Source: JAGVSR01 sp963825555 | GTDB lineage: Bacteria > Pseudomonadota > Alphaproteobacteria > Rhizobiales > Hyphomicrobiaceae | Assembly: GCA_963825555.1 (NCBI GenBank) | Contig: CAWGTZ010000007.1 | Location: 186,001 to 250,000 of the forward strand | DNA length: 64,000 nucleotides | Direction of reading: 5' to 3' | Part shown: positions 34,074-41,817 of the stretch, one piece after another | Layout of the letters: every line of letters starts with the position of its first letter | Position numbering within the stretch: position 1 is the stretch's first letter | Notes under the pieces: model-generated | What the model was told of the DNA's origin: nothing | What the model saw: only the letters and a program-made list of their open reading frames with translations | Databases searched by the model: none | Translations under genes and position numbers: made by a program

Positions 34074-34196
34074 GCGGCCATCAAGCGCGCCGCGTCCCTT
34101 CTCACGCCCCATTCCATCTCCTTCCCCAAAGTTGCCTTGCGGCCCGCACTCCAATAACGGTTGAGGCTCTGATCCTCGCCCCGGGAGAGGGAAGCC

Positions 34197-34988
34197 TTGC
34201 AGCCGCGTGCCGGTCTCTTCGTTACCTGCCTCGTTGATCTCGTCAGGCCTTCGGTGGGCTTTGCGGCCGCACGGCTGATCGAGGCAGCGGGCTGTGACGT
34301 GATCGTCCCTCAAATGCAGACCTGCTGCGGTCAGCCAGCCTACAATTCCGGCGACCGGAAGACCTCCCGCACCCTGGCCTTGCAAACCATCCGCGCGTTT
34401 GCCGGCTGCGACTATGTCGTGGCACCTTCCGGGTCCTGCGCGGCGATGTTGAAGATCCACTATCCGAAACTCTTTGCCGATGCGGAGCCCGGGATACGCG
34501 CGCAGGTCGCAGACTTTTCCAGCCGCGTGCATGAACTCTGTGAGTTTCTCGCCGACGTAAAGAAACTGAGGCACTTGCCTGGCCGCTTTAACGGGCGCGT
34601 GGCCTATCACGACAGTTGCTCAGGTCTGCGCGAGTTGAAAATCCAGTCGGCGCCCCGGAGGCTCTTGGCACTCGTGCCGGGAGTCGAATTGGCCGAGATG
34701 GCCGAACCCGAGGCGTGCTGCGGCTTCGGCGGGCTCTTTGCCGAGAGGTATCCCGGCATCTCGGCGGCGATCGTTAGCCGCAAGGTGGATGATGCCGCAC
34801 GCACGAAGGCGGATCTGCTGCTCGCCGGTGATCTCGGCTGCCTCATGAATATGGCCGGCAAACTCGCCCGGGAGGGTCGGCCGATCGCGTGCCGTCATAT
34901 TGCAGAGGTTCTGGCCGGCGAAATGGCCGACCCGCCAATAGCGCAAGGCCAAAACATTTCCACGACGGCCGGGGCCTGCAAGACATGA
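34197..34988 (+). CDS. lutA: L-lactate utilisation protein LutA (Fe-S oxidoreductase)
   Basis: 263 residues with two CCG (cysteine-rich) domains: QMQTCCGQPAYNSGD near 40 and EACCGFGGLFAERYP near 175, preceded by VTCLVDLVRPS and YHDSCSGLRE. This is the LutA/LldE pattern. With LutB and LutC it oxidises L-lactate to pyruvate without a flavin subunit. The start is a TTG at 34197 with GGGAGAGGGAAG upstream; the first ATG would remove the conserved N-terminus. Its stop overlaps the lutB start. Confidence 0.93.
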   Translation: MQPRAGLFVTCLVDLVRPSVGFAAARLIEAAGCDVIVPQMQTCCGQPAYNSGDRKTSRTLALQTIRAFAGCDYVVAPSGSCAAMLKIHYPKLFADAEPGIRAQVADFSSRVHELCEFLADVKKLRHLPGRFNGRVAYHDSCSGLRELKIQSAPRRLLALVPGVELAEMAEPEACCGFGGLFAERYPGISAAIVSRKVDDAARTKADLLLAGDLGCLMNMAGKLAREGRPIACRHIAEVLAGEMADPPIAQGQNISTTAGACKT

Positions 34989-36412
34989 TCCCCTCAACCT
35001 CAACATTCCCTCGCAATGCCGAGGAAGCGCTCGTCGACAACCGTCTACAGGCTGCTCTTGCGACGCTGCCGGGCGGTCTCGTGGCTCAGCGGCGAGCGGC
35101 AGTGGCCAAAGTGCCAGAGTTCGAAGCTCTGCGCGATCTGGGCCGCGAAATCCGCGACCACACGCTTCAGAACCTCGACGGCTACCTGAAAGCATTCGAA
35201 AAGAAAGCAACGGCAGCGGGCTCTACGATCCACTGGGCCGGCGATGCGGCTGACGCCCGCCTCATCGTGCACGAAATCTGCCGGGCGGCGGGGGCCAGTC
35301 TCGTGGTCAAAGGCAAATCCATGGTCACGGAGGAGATCGGTCTTAACGCGCACCTCATCGAGAACGGTATCGAGGTGGTCGAATCCGACCTTGGCGAATA
35401 CATCATCCAGAAGCGCGGTGAAGCGCCAAGCCACATCATCGCACCTGCGATCCACCTGACCCAGGACGATGTGGAGAAGGATTTCCGAACCTACCACACG
35501 CATCTGCCCGCCAGCCGCCTGCTGCCCGATGCGGAAAGCCTCGTCGCCGAGGCCCGCGCGGTTATGCGCGAGAAGTTCCTAACCGCCGAAGTCGGCATCA
35601 CGGGTGCCAACTTTCTCGTCGCCGAAACGGGCTCTTCCATCATCGTTACCAACGAAGGCAACGGCGACCTGACGCAGACCCTGCCGCCGGTCCACATCGT
35701 TGTCGCCACGATCGACAAGGTCGTCCCCACGCTCGACGATGCCATGGTGCTCCTGCGTCTGCTGGCACGGTCAGCTACTGGACAGGACATGACCGCCTAT
35801 ACGACGCTTGCGACCGGCCCGCGGCGGGAAGGCGACCGCGACGGACCGCGCGCGTGCCACGTCGTCCTCATCGACAACGGGCGCACGGATATGCTGGCCG
35901 GTCCGTTACGCGACGCACTGCGCTGTATCCGCTGCGGGGCATGCATGAACCACTGCCCGGTTTACAACGCCATCGGTGGCCACGCCTATGGTTCAGTTTA
36001 CCCAGGCCCGATCGGATCGGTTCTGACGCCTGCCCTTCTCGGCATCTCCGAGACCGCCCATCTGCCCAGCGCTTCCACGTTCTGCGGAAGCTGCGAGGCG
36101 GTCTGCCCGGTGAAGATCCCGCTCGTCACTCTCATGCGCACCTGGCGCGAGCGCGCCTGGAGCGGCCGGCTAACGTCGCGCACGGGGCGGCTGGTGCATG
36201 CGCTCTGGGGCTATGCTGCCACGCGGCCGCGCCTCTACCACCTGCTCGCGCGCTTCGCAGCGGCAGGTGGCGGCGCCCTGGGCCGACGGCGCGGCGCATT
36301 CCGCCGGCTTCCCATCGCACGCGGCTGGCTCAGCGCGCGTGACATGCCGGCACCGCAGGGCCGCACGTTCCAGCAGCTCTGGCAGGAAACGCAGAGGGGT
36401 GTGCCACGATGA
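34985..36412 (+). CDS. lutB: L-lactate utilisation iron-sulfur protein LutB
   Basis: 475 residues. It starts ALATLPGGLVAQRRAAVAKVPEFE. The N-terminal DUF162-like (LUD) domain includes KGKSMVTEEIGLNAHLIENGIEVVESDLGEYI, then a two-cluster ferredoxin region CIRCGACMNHCPVY and FCGSCEAVCPVKIPL, and a C-terminal helical segment. It carries electrons from lactate to the respiratory chain. The ATG at 34985 overlaps lutA by 4 bp and its TGA overlaps lutC by 4 bp, so the three genes are coupled. Confidence 0.93.
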   Translation: MIPSTSTFPRNAEEALVDNRLQAALATLPGGLVAQRRAAVAKVPEFEALRDLGREIRDHTLQNLDGYLKAFEKKATAAGSTIHWAGDAADARLIVHEICRAAGASLVVKGKSMVTEEIGLNAHLIENGIEVVESDLGEYIIQKRGEAPSHIIAPAIHLTQDDVEKDFRTYHTHLPASRLLPDAESLVAEARAVMREKFLTAEVGITGANFLVAETGSSIIVTNEGNGDLTQTLPPVHIVVATIDKVVPTLDDAMVLLRLLARSATGQDMTAYTTLATGPRREGDRDGPRACHVVLIDNGRTDMLAGPLRDALRCIRCGACMNHCPVYNAIGGHAYGSVYPGPIGSVLTPALLGISETAHLPSASTFCGSCEAVCPVKIPLVTLMRTWRERAWSGRLTSRTGRLVHALWGYAATRPRLYHLLARFAAAGGGALGRRRGAFRRLPIARGWLSARDMPAPQGRTFQQLWQETQRGVPR

Positions 36413-37074
36413 GCCGTGAAGCGATCCTTCGCCGAATTCGCAACGCACTTGGCGAGCCGCCACGCAATCCCAGAAGCCGCGAGACGACGCCGCCCGCACC
36501 AGCCAGCCTGATGAGCACGGGTGCGGCGTCCGTGGCACGCTTCATCGCGGAAGCTGAAGCCAAGGGAGTCACCCTGCTGACCGTGCGCGAACCTCGCCAC
36601 ATTCCCGGTGCGGTGGCGCGTTATCTCACCGGCCTGGGTGGGCAAGCCCCGCGGGTTCGCATAGCCGATCTAGGTTGGCCTGATGTGCCCTGGGCCGATG
36701 CCGGCATTGAGATTGCCACTGGAGCGGCAGCGCCAGATGACATAGTCGGCATCTCGCGAGGGCTTGCGGGAATTGCCGAAACAGGGACCGTGCTTCTTGT
36801 CTCCTCACCCGGTAACCCGACGACGCTCGCCTTCCTTCCCGAGGTCCACATCGTCGTGCTGGAGCAGGCGGCCGTTGCTGGTACATTCGAAGAGGCCACG
36901 GCCATTCTGCGCGCTACCTTTTCTCCGGGAACCCTGCCGCGGAGCGTCAACCTCATCTCAGGGGCTTCGCGCACGGGCGACATCGGCGGCCGCATCGTCC
37001 ACGGCGCGCACGGCCCCCGCCGGCTTGCGGTAATCCTCGTCGAAAACAAACAGGGCGCCGTGGAGGCGCCCTGA
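36409..37074 (+). CDS. lutC: L-lactate utilisation protein LutC
   Basis: 221 residues of the LUD family: an N-terminal SREAILRRIRNALGE helix and a core with GIAETGTVLLVSSPGNPTTLAFLPEVHIVVL, a variant of the conserved GTIVL / LP.H.... block, ending ARTGDIGGRIVHGAHGPRRL-like (ASRTGDIGGRI). LutC is required for lactate growth together with LutAB. The last codons form part of a hairpin that probably terminates the converging gene. Confidence 0.92.
   Translation: MSREAILRRIRNALGEPPRNPRSRETTPPAPASLMSTGAASVARFIAEAEAKGVTLLTVREPRHIPGAVARYLTGLGGQAPRVRIADLGWPDVPWADAGIEIATGAAAPDDIVGISRGLAGIAETGTVLLVSSPGNPTTLAFLPEVHIVVLEQAAVAGTFEEATAILRATFSPGTLPRSVNLISGASRTGDIGGRIVHGAHGPRRLAVILVENKQGAVEAP
37051..37073 (-). 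terminator. Probable terminator of the six-cysteine protein gene, embedded in the lutC 3' end
   Basis: CAGGGCGCC and GGCGCCCTG form a perfect 9-bp stem with a 5-nt loop. Read on the minus strand it is followed by TTTGTTTTC, which fits an intrinsic terminator for the gene at 37109-37327. It overlaps the coding end and stop codon of lutC on the other strand. Confidence 0.6.
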
Positions 37075-37108
37075 AAGGATTGTGGCAAGTGCTAATCTAA
37101 AGGAAGCC

Positions 37109-37327
37109 TTACTTCCCGCGGCAGCTCTGCAGACACTTGGTCAGTTCTGCGCCGCACTTGGGATCATCATTCGTTGCGCGACGGCATGCATTTTCCTGCG
37201 CGTAGCACTGGTTCGCGCACTGATTGGCGGATGCCTCGTCCCCAACGACCAGATGCCCCCCTGCTGTCAGCACGGCAAACGCACCTGCGAGCGCCATCAG
37301 GGCCCATTTCAAATTCTTGATCTTCAC
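37109..37327 (-). CDS. Small exported six-cysteine protein (predicted disulfide helical hairpin)
   Basis: 72 residues from a GTG at 37327 with a strong GGAGGTGG Shine-Dalgarno; upstream frame to 37474 has no family sequence. A signal peptide (KWALMALAGAFAVLTAGG) precedes a mature part of about 40 residues with six cysteines in a mirror-symmetric pattern, CX3C-X6-C-X9-C-X6-CX3C. This spacing suits two antiparallel helices joined by disulfides, similar in principle to CX3C helical hairpins. The function is unknown. It converges on lutC. Confidence 0.75.
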   Translation of the reverse strand: MKIKNLKWALMALAGAFAVLTAGGHLVVGDEASANQCANQCYAQENACRRATNDDPKCGAELTKCLQSCRGK

Positions 37328-37476
37328 GACCCACCTCCGCGCCCATGCCGGGCTTCTGGCCAGAATTCTCGGCGATAAACCTCGCCGGGTTGTCCGAATA
37401 TGTACCACCTGTAGGATGAACGGCACCTGAACCGCCTGCAAGGAAATCACGGTGCGATGGTGAGCAATGTTCATGC

Positions 37477-38871
37477 TCAGAAGGCGAATTCCTCGAAAAT
37501 GGGGTCAATACAGCCCTCCCAGGGACCGTGGAAGCGCTCCAAGAGTTCGTCGGCGACGGTTTTGCCGTTGTGGACCAGGTCGAAAAGCGGCTCCAGATAA
37601 ACCGTTTCGTTCTGCCCCAGTGGATTGATCTGGGCCCGGTGGCGCAGACCGGCGTGGGCGATATGAAGCACCTCAAGCGCAAGGCTGCACACTGTCGTGT
37701 CATGGAATTTCGTCTCTAGTGCCGACCTCGGAACCTCGTTTCGCAGGCTCTGGCGCTCCTCGGCTGTCCAAGACTTCACGACCTGCCACGCCGCATCAAG
37801 TGACTGCTGGTCGTAGAGCAGCCCGACCCAGAATGCCGACAGTGCGCAGATGCGATTCCAGCTACCCCCATCCGCACCGCGCATCTCGATGAAACGCTTC
37901 AGCCGCGCCTCAGGAAAGAGCGTAGTCAGATGGTCCGACCAGTCATCAAGCGTCGGCCGTTCGCCCGGCAGTGCCTCGAGACGCCCCTCCATGAAGGCCC
38001 GAAACGAGGCACCGGCGACGTCGATGTAGCGCCCGTCGCGGTAGATGAAGTACATCGGCACATCGAGTGCATAGTCCACGTAGCGCTCGTATCCCATGCC
38101 GTCCTCGAAGACGAACGGCAGCATGCCCGTGCGGTTGGGATCGGTTTCGCGCCACACTTCGCTACGCAGCGACTTGAAGCCGTTGGGGCGCCCCTCGGTG
38201 AAGGGCGAGGAAGCGAACAGCGCCGTTGCGATCGGCTGCAGGGCGAGCGCTACGCGCAGCTTCTTCACCATGTCGGCCTCGTCCGAGAAGTCGAGGTTCA
38301 CCTGGATCGTGGCCGTCCGGTACATCATGTCGAGACCGCGCTTGCCCACCTGAGGCATATAGCGCGTCATGACTTTGTACCGCTCCTTGGGCATGTGCGG
38401 GGTCTCTTCGAGCGTCCACTTCGGCGAGAAGCCGACGCCCAGAAACCCGATCCCCAAATCTTCACCGACGCTCAAGACCTCGCGCAGATGCTCCTGTGTC
38501 TCGGCGGCCGTCTCGTGCAGGGTCTCGACCGCCGCCCCCGACAGTTCGAATTGTCCGCCCGGCTCGAGGCTGATCGTCCCGCCGACGGCACCTCCCGTCT
38601 CCAGATCCGGGCGCTTCAGCGCGATAATGTTGTCGCCCTCGGAAATGGGCTCCCACCCATAGCGCGCAATCAGTGCCTCCATGAGCGCGCGAATGCCGTC
38701 CGGCCCCTCGTAGGGCACCGGCGTGCCGCAGCAGGTGCGGAACACGAATTTCTCGTGCTCCGTGCCAATGCGCCATTGCGCCTTTGGCTTTTCGCCGGCC
38801 GCGATCCATCGCACGAGATCGGCCCGCGAAGATACGATCGGGCTGGCAGCACCTTGCTGGCGGGTCGACAT
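37477..38871 (-). CDS. gshA: Glutamate-cysteine ligase
   Basis: 464 residues of the plant/alphaproteobacterial GCL type (GCS2-like). Hallmarks are WRIGTEHEKFVF near 33, TISLEPGGQFELSG, MMYRTATIQVNLDF and the C-terminal EMRGADGGSWNRICALSAFWVGLLYD. It joins glutamate and cysteine using ATP, the first step of glutathione synthesis in the cytoplasm. It has its own promoter region of about 210 bp shared with the divergent exported protein. gshB is not in the window. Confidence 0.94.
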   Translation of the reverse strand: MSTRQQGAASPIVSSRADLVRWIAAGEKPKAQWRIGTEHEKFVFRTCCGTPVPYEGPDGIRALMEALIARYGWEPISEGDNIIALKRPDLETGGAVGGTISLEPGGQFELSGAAVETLHETAAETQEHLREVLSVGEDLGIGFLGVGFSPKWTLEETPHMPKERYKVMTRYMPQVGKRGLDMMYRTATIQVNLDFSDEADMVKKLRVALALQPIATALFASSPFTEGRPNGFKSLRSEVWRETDPNRTGMLPFVFEDGMGYERYVDYALDVPMYFIYRDGRYIDVAGASFRAFMEGRLEALPGERPTLDDWSDHLTTLFPEARLKRFIEMRGADGGSWNRICALSAFWVGLLYDQQSLDAAWQVVKSWTAEERQSLRNEVPRSALETKFHDTTVCSLALEVLHIAHAGLRHRAQINPLGQNETVYLEPLFDLVHNGKTVADELLERFHGPWEGCIDPIFEEFAF

Positions 38872-39083
38872 CCGGGGGAACCTTGGCGAAATACGATCGG
38901 CGTCGGGCGTTGGGTCGCCCGAGCCCGTGGTGACAACAGCTTATGACGAGACGGCCTGACAGGCACAAGAGGCCAAACAACTCAGAAACCGGGCACACGG
39001 CTTCCGATTGCCGCAGTTTCAGCTTGCGGACGGTCACCCTGCGGGTTTTTCATAGGGTAGCGGCACGGAGAGAAGAAATTGTC

Positions 39084-39926
39084 ATGACACCACAACAAGA
39101 GGCCCGCCGGTCAGTCGCAGATCCGGCCGCAGGTCTGGCCGCATGTCCGCCCCTGCGCGTTGCCGCCCTCGGGGCGGCACTCGTGGCGGCCAGCGCCACC
39201 TACCCGGCCGAGGCCAGTGACTTCTATCATGTCTGCCGGACGGCCGATGGACTGTATGAAATGAACGACGAGGTGCTTTTTCGCGTCTCACCATCGGGCG
39301 ACCAGAGCCAGAGCATCTCCTACCGGAAAATTCGCGAAAAGACACTGAAACGCGAGACTGGCTACTGCATTGTCAATAAGGCCGGGGGCAAGAAGTTCAA
39401 TTACGAGAGCCGAACCTACACGCTGCGTGTGGCCTTCCAGGACGAGGGCCGGCAGATCGAATCGGACTTCATTTGCGAATTCGCATCCGATGGATTGCCG
39501 GCGGCCTATACGTGCAACAAGCAGGTTGTCGTGTCACGCGAAGGCGAGAGCAGCAATGTCGGCCCGCCGGCCGCTGGTGGCGGAAGCCTTTGGATGCACA
39601 ACGGCTCGGTGATGCGGCTCGAAGCCAGCGGCACGGACCGGAAGTTCTATTACGAGATCCCGCGCAGCGGCATGCTGAAGGCTGGCGCGCGTCCGGGCAC
39701 GCTGCTGTTCGAAGGCACCCGCGACGGAGCGATTTATTCGGGCGTCGCCTACATCTTCGCAAAGGGCTGCGAGCCTGCGCCCTACGCCGTCACCGGCGAG
39801 GTATCCGCGGATGACCGCCGCATCACCATGACCGGAACGGCGCCGCGTCTGGCCAAGGACTGCTCGGTGAAGGGCACAAGGGAGGACACACTTGTATTCA
39901 GCTTCCGGCCGGATCTCGATCGCTAG
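39084..39926 (+). CDS. Exported protein, unknown function
   Basis: 280 residues. A long N-region followed by LRVAALGAALVAASATYPAEA suggests a signal peptide ending near residue 45. The mature part starts SDFYHVCRTADGLYEMNDEVLF and has six cysteines (for example GYCIVNK, DFICEF, YTCNKQ, KGCEPAP, KDCSVKG). It is beta-rich, with recurring G-x-hydrophobic strands. A GGAGAGAAG lies before the ATG at 39084; the frame upstream to 38943 lacks a signal-like start. No family is recognised. It lies 15 bp before the end of rsmE (convergent). Confidence 0.7.
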   Translation: MTPQQEARRSVADPAAGLAACPPLRVAALGAALVAASATYPAEASDFYHVCRTADGLYEMNDEVLFRVSPSGDQSQSISYRKIREKTLKRETGYCIVNKAGGKKFNYESRTYTLRVAFQDEGRQIESDFICEFASDGLPAAYTCNKQVVVSREGESSNVGPPAAGGGSLWMHNGSVMRLEASGTDRKFYYEIPRSGMLKAGARPGTLLFEGTRDGAIYSGVAYIFAKGCEPAPYAVTGEVSADDRRITMTGTAPRLAKDCSVKGTREDTLVFSFRPDLDR

Positions 39927-39940
39927 CTTCCGATTGCAGA

Positions 39941-40681
39941 TCAGCCCCAGTCGCCCAGCGTGGCGTTGACGAGGGACAGGGCCGCGACGGCAGCCGTGTC
40001 GGCGCGCAGAATGCGCGGACCCAGCGAGACGACCCGCGTGAACGGCTTGTCCAGCAGTGCCGCGCGCTCCTCCTCCGCAAAGCCCCCCTCCGGTCCCACG
40101 AGCACGGCGAGCGGACCCGCCGGGATCCGGCGCAAGGCCTCCACCGGATTAGCCATCGCCGCACCTTCGTCGCAGAAGACGAGCGTGCGCGTAGGCTCCC
40201 AGTTGGCCAGAACGACAGCCAGTTTCTGTGGTTCGGCCACGTCCGGCACCCGGAGAACACCGCACTGCTCGGCCGCCTCGATCACATTGGCCCGCATGCG
40301 TTCGAGGTTGACCCGGTCGGCGATCGTGTGGCGCGTCAATACAGGCCGGAGCCGCTTCACGCCCAACTCGGTCGCCTTCTGCACCATGTAGTCCAGACGG
40401 GCATGCTTCAAGGGTGCGAACAGATAGTCAATGTCCGGGCCGCCCGTCTGCGGGCGCACCTGCTCCTCGATCACAAGAGTTGCAGATCGTTTCCCCACCG
40501 CATCGAGCCGGGCACGCCACTCGCCATCGGTGCCATTGAAGACGAGGAGAACCGCGCCCGGCTTCAAGCGCAGCACTTTGACCAGATAATTCGCCTGTTC
40601 AGCCGTAGCGGCGATCTCGGCCCCTTCGCCGAGAACTCCTGAGACAAACACCCGCTGTGACGTGAAATCGTGGACCGCCAT
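39941..40681 (-). CDS. rsmE: 16S rRNA m3U1498 methyltransferase RsmE
   Basis: 246 residues: an N-terminal PUA-like domain (VLRLKPGAVLLVFNGTDGEW) and a SPOUT domain with the trefoil-knot motif LVGPEGGFAEEERAALL and a C-terminal ILRADTAAVAALSLV. It methylates U1498 in the 30S subunit. Convergent with the exported protein gene and divergent from ubiA. Confidence 0.95.
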   Translation of the reverse strand: MAVHDFTSQRVFVSGVLGEGAEIAATAEQANYLVKVLRLKPGAVLLVFNGTDGEWRARLDAVGKRSATLVIEEQVRPQTGGPDIDYLFAPLKHARLDYMVQKATELGVKRLRPVLTRHTIADRVNLERMRANVIEAAEQCGVLRVPDVAEPQKLAVVLANWEPTRTLVFCDEGAAMANPVEALRRIPAGPLAVLVGPEGGFAEEERAALLDKPFTRVVSLGPRILRADTAAVAALSLVNATLGDWG

Positions 40682-40776
40682 GACTTTCCCTACCTGCCTT
40701 TCCTTAGCCGAATGTTGATCTGCCGTAACCCCATGTTCACCGCGGACGTTGCATCGATCCCCCTGCCAGGACTACC

Positions 40777-41796
40777 GTGCGATCAAACTTTGCGAGCAGG
40801 TATCGAGCGACCGACCCGATGACGGAGACTTCGAGCAGTTCCCTTCCCGATCCGGCGCCGGTTTCGCCCGTGGCGGATGCGCCCCAAGACAACTGGGTGG
40901 ATCGCTTTGCCCCGAACGCGTGGCGGCCCTACCTGCGGCTCATGCGGCTCGACCGGCCGATTGGCACGTGGCTCCTGCTGTTTCCCTGCTGGTGGTCGTT
41001 GGGGCTCGCTGAAATCGACGAGGGGCAGCCCTATCCAAACCTCTGGTACATGTTGCTGTTCGCCATTGGTGCGCTTGTGATGCGCGGTGCGGGCTGCGCC
41101 TATAACGACTACGTCGACCGGGAATTCGATGCCCAGGTGGCGCGAACGGCGAGCCGGCCGATCCCCTCTGGACAGGTGACTCCGGAGGATGCCCTGATGC
41201 TCGTCGGAGCGCTCGGGCTCATCGGTCTCATGGTGCTCTTGCAGTTCAACTGGTTCACCGTTTTTCTCGGCGCCTCGTCACTTCTGCTGGTGCTCGTCTA
41301 TCCCTTCATGAAGCGCTTCACGTACTGGCCTCAATTCGTGCTCGGCCTCGCCTTCAACTGGGGCGCGCTCGTGGGATGGGCGGCGGAGGAAGGAACGCTC
41401 TCCGCGGCTCCCGTCGCGCTGTATCTGGGCGCGGTTGCATGGACGATCGGCTACGACACCATCTATGCCCACCAGGACGCCGAAGACGACCTTATGCTCG
41501 GGCTCAAATCCACCGCACTGCGCTTCGGCGAGAACAGCCCGACGTGGGTCGGCGGCTTTTATTCGGTTGCTGTGGCGCTCTGGGCTGCTGCCGGCTTCCT
41601 GGCCGGCGCGCATCTCATGTATTTTCTGACGCTCGCCCTTGTTGGCCTGCAACTAGCCTGGCAGGTATCCACGCTCGACATCGATGACCCGAAGAACTGC
41701 CTGAGACGCTTCCGATCCAACCGCGACGTCGGTATCGCCCTCTTCCTGGGGCTTACAGCCGACATGCTTCTGTCGTGGTGGTCTGGCTTTGCATGA
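40777..41796 (+). CDS. ubiA: 4-hydroxybenzoate polyprenyltransferase UbiA
   Basis: 339 residues of the UbiA prenyltransferase family. Aspartate-rich motif 1 is AYNDYVDREFDAQVART, motif 2 is GYDTIYAHQDAEDDLMLG, with DRPIGTWLLLFPCWWSLGLA near the N-terminus. Nine membrane helices are expected. It attaches the polyprenyl tail to 4-hydroxybenzoate in ubiquinone synthesis. The start is a GTG at 40777 with CAGGA upstream; the ATG at 40819 is an alternative. Confidence 0.94.
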   Translation: MRSNFASRYRATDPMTETSSSSLPDPAPVSPVADAPQDNWVDRFAPNAWRPYLRLMRLDRPIGTWLLLFPCWWSLGLAEIDEGQPYPNLWYMLLFAIGALVMRGAGCAYNDYVDREFDAQVARTASRPIPSGQVTPEDALMLVGALGLIGLMVLLQFNWFTVFLGASSLLLVLVYPFMKRFTYWPQFVLGLAFNWGALVGWAAEEGTLSAAPVALYLGAVAWTIGYDTIYAHQDAEDDLMLGLKSTALRFGENSPTWVGGFYSVAVALWAAAGFLAGAHLMYFLTLALVGLQLAWQVSTLDIDDPKNCLRRFRSNRDVGIALFLGLTADMLLSWWSGFA

Positions 41797-41817
41797 CCGG
41801 CCGTGCGGGCTGGGCTC

